Source: DASPXY01 sp038227745 (GTDB taxonomy: Bacteria > Planctomycetota > Planctomycetia > Gemmatales > Gemmataceae). From it: DNA of 7,211 nucleotides. The stretch covers positions 1-7,211 of the forward strand of contig JBBRPS010000538.1 of assembly GCA_038227745.1 (NCBI GenBank), written 5' to 3'. This document shows, piece after piece, positions 4,864 through 7,211 of this stretch. The translations under genes and the position numbers were made by a program. The notes below the pieces were generated by a model. That model did no database searches and was not told the DNA's origin. It saw nothing but the letters and a program-made list of their open reading frames with translations. Within the stretch, counting starts at the first letter, position 1. The number at the start of each line of letters is the position of its first letter.

Positions 4864-6155
4864 GGTCTGGCCGGGAAACGTGGGGTGCCAGTCACCTCAG
4901 AGAAGGTTACCGTATCGTCCGCCCACTTCAACTTGATCTTCCCGCATTTTCCGCTGCGGTTTTTCGCGATGATGATCGTGGCGATGCCCTTTTCACCTTC
5001 CAGAGAGGCAACGGTGGCCGTGGCAGAGCGACGGGAGTTTCTGTCCCCTTGGTCCGCCTTGGGTAGGATGCTCGGGTTGTGGAGCAAGATCACGACGTTC
5101 GAGTCCTGCTCGATGCTGCCGCTGCCCTTGAGGTCCGCAAGGACCGGCTCGTCGCCCGTTCGGTCCGTTTCCCGGCTGATTTGGGAGGCGCAGAGCAGGC
5201 ACTTCCCGGCGTCCATCGCGACGCCTTTGAGCTTGTTCGTCACCCGCTCCAGTTCGTTCACCCGGTTCTCCATCCGCCGACCACCGACCTCCAGGAGCTG
5301 GATGTAGTCTACGATGATCAGGTCGGCCTCCACCAGCGAGGACACCCGCTCCACGTCCTCGACCGTTCGGACCCGGTGGACGGTGATTTTTTCCAGAACC
5401 GTCCGGTCCACGGCCTGTTTGGCGGCGGCCAGGTCCGTCTTCTGGGTGAGGTATTTCAGGAACCGCGGGACGATTTCAGCTGTGGTCATTTCCTTAGTCA
5501 GGTAGGCCACCCGCCTTCCCGCCCGTGCGTTGTTACAGGCGATGTTGCACAGAAACGCCGTCTTGCCGAACCCCGTGCGGGCCCCGACGCAGACGAGGTT
5601 CCCCCGCCGCATGTTCACGAAGGCGTCGAGGCTCGGGAAGCCGGTGGGGATCCACGGCTGCGGGGCTTCGGTAATTGCATCGAGTACGTCGAGGGTCGAT
5701 TGCTCTGCATTCGGGAGTAACTTCGCCATGCGCTCGGCGTGGGCCGAGAACTGGTCGATCATCGCCCTGGCCTCCCCGATTGAGATCGAGAACTCCTTGG
5801 CCTTGCGGCGGATACGCAGTTCGCGAAGTGCCCTCGCGACGTGCTCATCGGGAGCGGGCCAGTACGTGTCGGGCCAGCCGATGAGCATGAGCTTCGCGAG
5901 GAAGGCACTTCCGCCTTTCTTGTCGTACCAGTCGTGCGGGGAGAGGTACGTCGCCAGGGCCGGAAACGAGCAGTCGCCTCGATCCTCCCGAAGCACCTGG
6001 ATCGCGTAAAAAATCTCCCGGTAGTCTTGATCCACGAAGTCGTCGGGCTCCAGCAGAAGTGGTATTTGCGAATCGGCGAAGGCGCAGCACAGCATCAGCG
6101 CCGTCCGTTCGAGGGCGGGGTCGGTGTAAGCCTCTGGCGGAGTGGGGAAGGTCAT
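4860..6155 (-). CDS. dnaB: DnaB-family replicative DNA helicase
   Basis: This 431-residue protein has the two-domain plan of DnaB-type helicases, which form hexamers, unwind DNA 5' to 3' at the fork and recruit primase. The N-terminal helical domain (about 8-115) includes the typical D-x-F-x-D-x-x-Y-R-x-I-F segment at 39-49. A linker leads to a RecA-like motor: I-P-T-G-F-x-x-L-D at 169-177, Walker A G-A-R-T-G-F-G-K-T at 191-199, Walker B L-I-I-V-D-Y-I-Q-L-L at 279-288, the Q-I-S-R-E sensor region near 325, K-G-S-G-S-I-E-Q-D at 343-351, and the A-K-N-R-S-G region with R400 near 397-402. Length is slightly below bacterial DnaB. The start overlaps the upstream gene's stop (ATGA at 6155), as expected for an initiator/helicase pair translated together. 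Confidence 0.95.
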   Translation of the reverse strand: MTFPTPPEAYTDPALERTALMLCCAFADSQIPLLLEPDDFVDQDYREIFYAIQVLREDRGDCSFPALATYLSPHDWYDKKGGSAFLAKLMLIGWPDTYWPAPDEHVARALRELRIRRKAKEFSISIGEARAMIDQFSAHAERMAKLLPNAEQSTLDVLDAITEAPQPWIPTGFPSLDAFVNMRRGNLVCVGARTGFGKTAFLCNIACNNARAGRRVAYLTKEMTTAEIVPRFLKYLTQKTDLAAAKQAVDRTVLEKITVHRVRTVEDVERVSSLVEADLIIVDYIQLLEVGGRRMENRVNELERVTNKLKGVAMDAGKCLLCASQISRETDRTGDEPVLADLKGSGSIEQDSNVVILLHNPSILPKADQGDRNSRRSATATVASLEGEKGIATIIIAKNRSGKCGKIKLKWADDTVTFSEVTGTPRFPARP

Positions 6156-6955
6156 TTGGGCGGGTGGATGAGCGGGGAAGTTTTCGTGAACAGGACGTCT
6201 TTGAGTTTTTCGTATTCGGCCAGAATGTCGCCGAACTCCCGCTGCTGCGGTGAGGTCAGCTTGTGGTCGTGGTGCATGTCGATCTTCTTACCGATCGTCT
6301 CCAGCGTCACATCGTACTTTCCCTTGGCGTCATCGACGCAGAAGAAAAACGTCCGCAGGATTTTCTCTGGAGCGTAGCCCTGCAGATTCGATGAGGCCGT
6401 GAGGAACCGCCGCAAGAACGCTCGGAGTTGATCGCTGTTGTCGAACGTGATCCCCTTGGCGAGAGCGAAGAGGGCGAGCGGGATGAGGTTGTGCTGGAGG
6501 AGCCGTGGCGGCGTCTCGCCGCAATCTTTCTTTCCCTTCTTATCATTCTTATCATTCTTGTTAGTGTCTTTCTGCTGCTCTTTTGCTGTCTTTCTGCTGC
6601 TCTTTTGCTGTTCGTTCTGCTGTTCACGAGTCTGGTACAAGTCGTAGTTTCTGATGGTTATAAGCAGGCTGGTGTTGTTTCTATGTTGTACGATTTGTTG
6701 TTCGGTTTCGAGGAGGGAAAGATACGCCTTGGCCTTCGACCTTGACCATTGCCACCTTTTGGCGAGTGATACCTCTGCCCAGCCCACCTGTCCACGCTTC
6801 ACGACAACCCTAATGCCACGGACAAGAATCCATCCATCTTCGTGGTTCGCGAGCATAAGCAGGTCGATCCACGCCTGCCCCCTCGTGAACGGCTCCCTGA
6901 GCCAGAGAGAAGTGTGCTGGACCTGCCGGTGGATTTTTATCCATCCTTGGTTCAT
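6152..6955 (-). CDS. Phage replisome organizer / replication initiation protein
   Basis: The first 108 residues of this 267-residue protein match the winged-helix N-domain of phage replication initiators: G-W-I-K-I-H-R at 4-10, P-F-T-R-G-Q-A-W-I-D-L-L at 22-33, R-G-Q at 54-56, W-Q-W-S-R at 68-72, and I-T-I-R-N-Y-D-L-Y-Q at 99-108. Such proteins bind the phage origin and load the helicase. A Lys/Gln/Asn-rich linker (110-147) follows, encoded by DNA with a 22-bp tandem repeat and 9-bp repeats. A helical C-domain (150-255) plausibly contacts the helicase encoded next. Its stop overlaps the helicase start. The ATG at 6955 has only a weak GCGAG ahead of it and sits directly after one arm of a long inverted repeat, so initiation may be structure-controlled. 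Confidence 0.85.
   Translation of the reverse strand: MNQGWIKIHRQVQHTSLWLREPFTRGQAWIDLLMLANHEDGWILVRGIRVVVKRGQVGWAEVSLAKRWQWSRSKAKAYLSLLETEQQIVQHRNNTSLLITIRNYDLYQTREQQNEQQKSSRKTAKEQQKDTNKNDKNDKKGKKDCGETPPRLLQHNLIPLALFALAKGITFDNSDQLRAFLRRFLTASSNLQGYAPEKILRTFFFCVDDAKGKYDVTLETIGKKIDMHHDHKLTSPQQREFGDILAEYEKLKDVLFTKTSPLIHPPK
6540..6557. repeat. 9-bp tandem repeat (two copies) in initiator linker
   Basis: The unit ttatcattc occurs twice head to tail (6540-6548, 6549-6557) and begins a degenerate third copy (ttgtt). In protein it gives the N-D-K-N-D-K part of the linker. It is AT-rich in an otherwise GC-rich window. Confidence 0.85.
6566..6609. repeat. 22-bp perfect tandem duplication in initiator linker
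   Basis: Two identical 22-base units lie at 6566-6587 and 6588-6609, with a partial, diverged third copy to about 6625. Because 22 is not a multiple of three, the copies are read in different frames (Q-Q-K-S-S-R-K-T versus A-K-E-Q-Q-K-D-T). This shows the duplication directly at DNA level. Confidence 0.9.
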
Positions 6956-6959
6956 CGCT

Positions 6960-7034
6960 CGCGTTTAGTAACGGCCCGCAGACGCCAAAAAAGCCGCAAA
7001 ACCTCCGGCGCGGTGCGGACCGATACTAAAAGCG
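6960..7034. repeat. Long imperfect inverted repeat in the replication leader
   Basis: Arms 6960-6980 and 7014-7034 are inverted copies matching at 18 of 21 positions; one of the three mismatches would be a G-U pair in minus-strand RNA. The left arm ends four bases before the initiator start codon at 6955. The right arm begins inside the terminator-like stem and spans its loop, so the two structures interleave. Confidence 0.75.
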
Positions 7035-7045
7035 AGGTTTGCGGC
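6987..7045 (-). terminator. Rho-independent-type terminator ahead of the replication genes
   Basis: In minus-strand RNA a 12-base-pair stem, 7045-7034 (GCCGCAAACCTC) with 7005-6993 (one bulged U), is followed at once by six U residues (6992-6987). The 28-base loop holds a small CGGT/ACCG hairpin (7022-7011). The element follows the stop of an upstream gene by 42 bases and precedes the initiator gene by 31. It could end transcription of the upstream gene or act as an attenuator for the replication operon. I see no convincing promoter between it and the start codon. Confidence 0.7.
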
Positions 7046-7087
7046 ACGGACGTTAGACTACCTCATCCGTTACTTCTACTGTGTCCG

Positions 7088-7211
7088 TCATTCCCGTTGG
7101 TTAATCCGTTGGGGCGCCAGGAGTTCGTGCGACTTGTAGTGGTAGAAGCGGGCCTCCTCGTTGCGTTGGAGTCGTCGCGTCATGTTCCGACAAATACGCT
7201 CCTGATTGTCG
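7088..7211 (-). CDS. 3' end of an unidentified gene (runs off right edge)
   Basis: An open frame enters from the right edge and ends with TGA at 7088, showing 40 residues. The visible part is hydrophilic and Arg/Glu-rich (T-R-R-L-Q-R-N-E-E), then has F-Y-H-Y-K-S-H, with G/C-rich third positions like its neighbours. A terminator-like stem follows 42 bases downstream, which supports a real gene end. An internal ATG at 7183 would give only 31 residues. The family cannot be judged from this fragment. Confidence 0.55.
   Translation of the reverse strand, partial: DNQERICRNMTRRLQRNEEARFYHYKSHELLAPQRINQRE

Noticed and set aside
5079..5720. 213-residue plus-strand frame
   Set aside because: Antisense of the helicase motor domain with its intact Walker motifs.
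6428..6745. Plus-strand frame with long Leu/Ile/Phe-rich runs resembling a membrane protein
   Set aside because: The hydrophobicity is the antisense of the Lys/Gln/Asn-rich linker of the replisome organizer.
6956..7087. Sigma-70-like promoter for the replication genes
   Set aside because: TACTAAA and TAGTAT resemble -10 elements but neither has a matching -35 at proper spacing.
7065..7112. Scattered AACGG-type motifs as origin iterons
   Set aside because: Short, degenerate and irregularly spaced; two of the three lie in coding sequence and could be chance.

Overview
The window looks like part of the genome of a tailed bacteriophage or a prophage. It carries a replication block (replisome-organizer-like protein and DnaB-family helicase) and a packaging block (small and large terminase subunits), almost all read leftward on the minus strand in tightly packed small genes. 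Third codon positions are strongly G/C-biased, so the host is probably a high-GC bacterium. Nothing here fixes the host phylum, and no integrase, structural gene or tRNA is seen.

Layout in transcription order (right to left). The 3' end of an unidentified gene (7211-7088) is followed by a stem-loop with a T-tract (7045-6987), read as a terminator, which overlaps a second, longer inverted repeat reaching almost to the next start codon. Then come the replisome organizer (6955-6152), the DnaB-like helicase (6155-4860), a 47-residue Cys-tailed protein (4863-4720), a possible 34-residue peptide (4718-4614) and a two-segment membrane protein (4543-4157). Next is a two-gene islet on the opposite strand (3655-4243). 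After it the leftward order resumes with a protein made of five zinc-finger-like repeats (3599-2964), a 58-residue protein with two CxxCxGxG motifs (2938-2762), two unknown proteins (2726-2337 and 2340-1933), the small terminase subunit (1936-1439), an HNH endonuclease with two fingers of the same type (1394-684) and the N-terminal part of the large terminase subunit (659 to beyond the left edge).

Four junctions are 4-base ATGA stop/start overlaps (6155/6152, 4863/4860, 2340/2337, 1936/1933). They argue for translational coupling and confirm the chosen starts.

The most unusual content is: (1) the CCCH finger module (C-x4-C-x9/10-C-x2-H, then Y-x-R-W-R-K-x-G-D) used five times in one protein and twice in the HNH enzyme; (2) the leader ahead of the replication genes, where two inverted repeats interleave and could form competing RNA structures; (3) a 22-bp perfect tandem duplication plus 9-bp repeats in the initiator gene, placed where several phages keep their origin; (4) the reverse-oriented islet, which abuts a possible truncated sixth finger and overlaps the membrane gene tail to tail. 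No stretch longer than about 300 bases lacks a gene.
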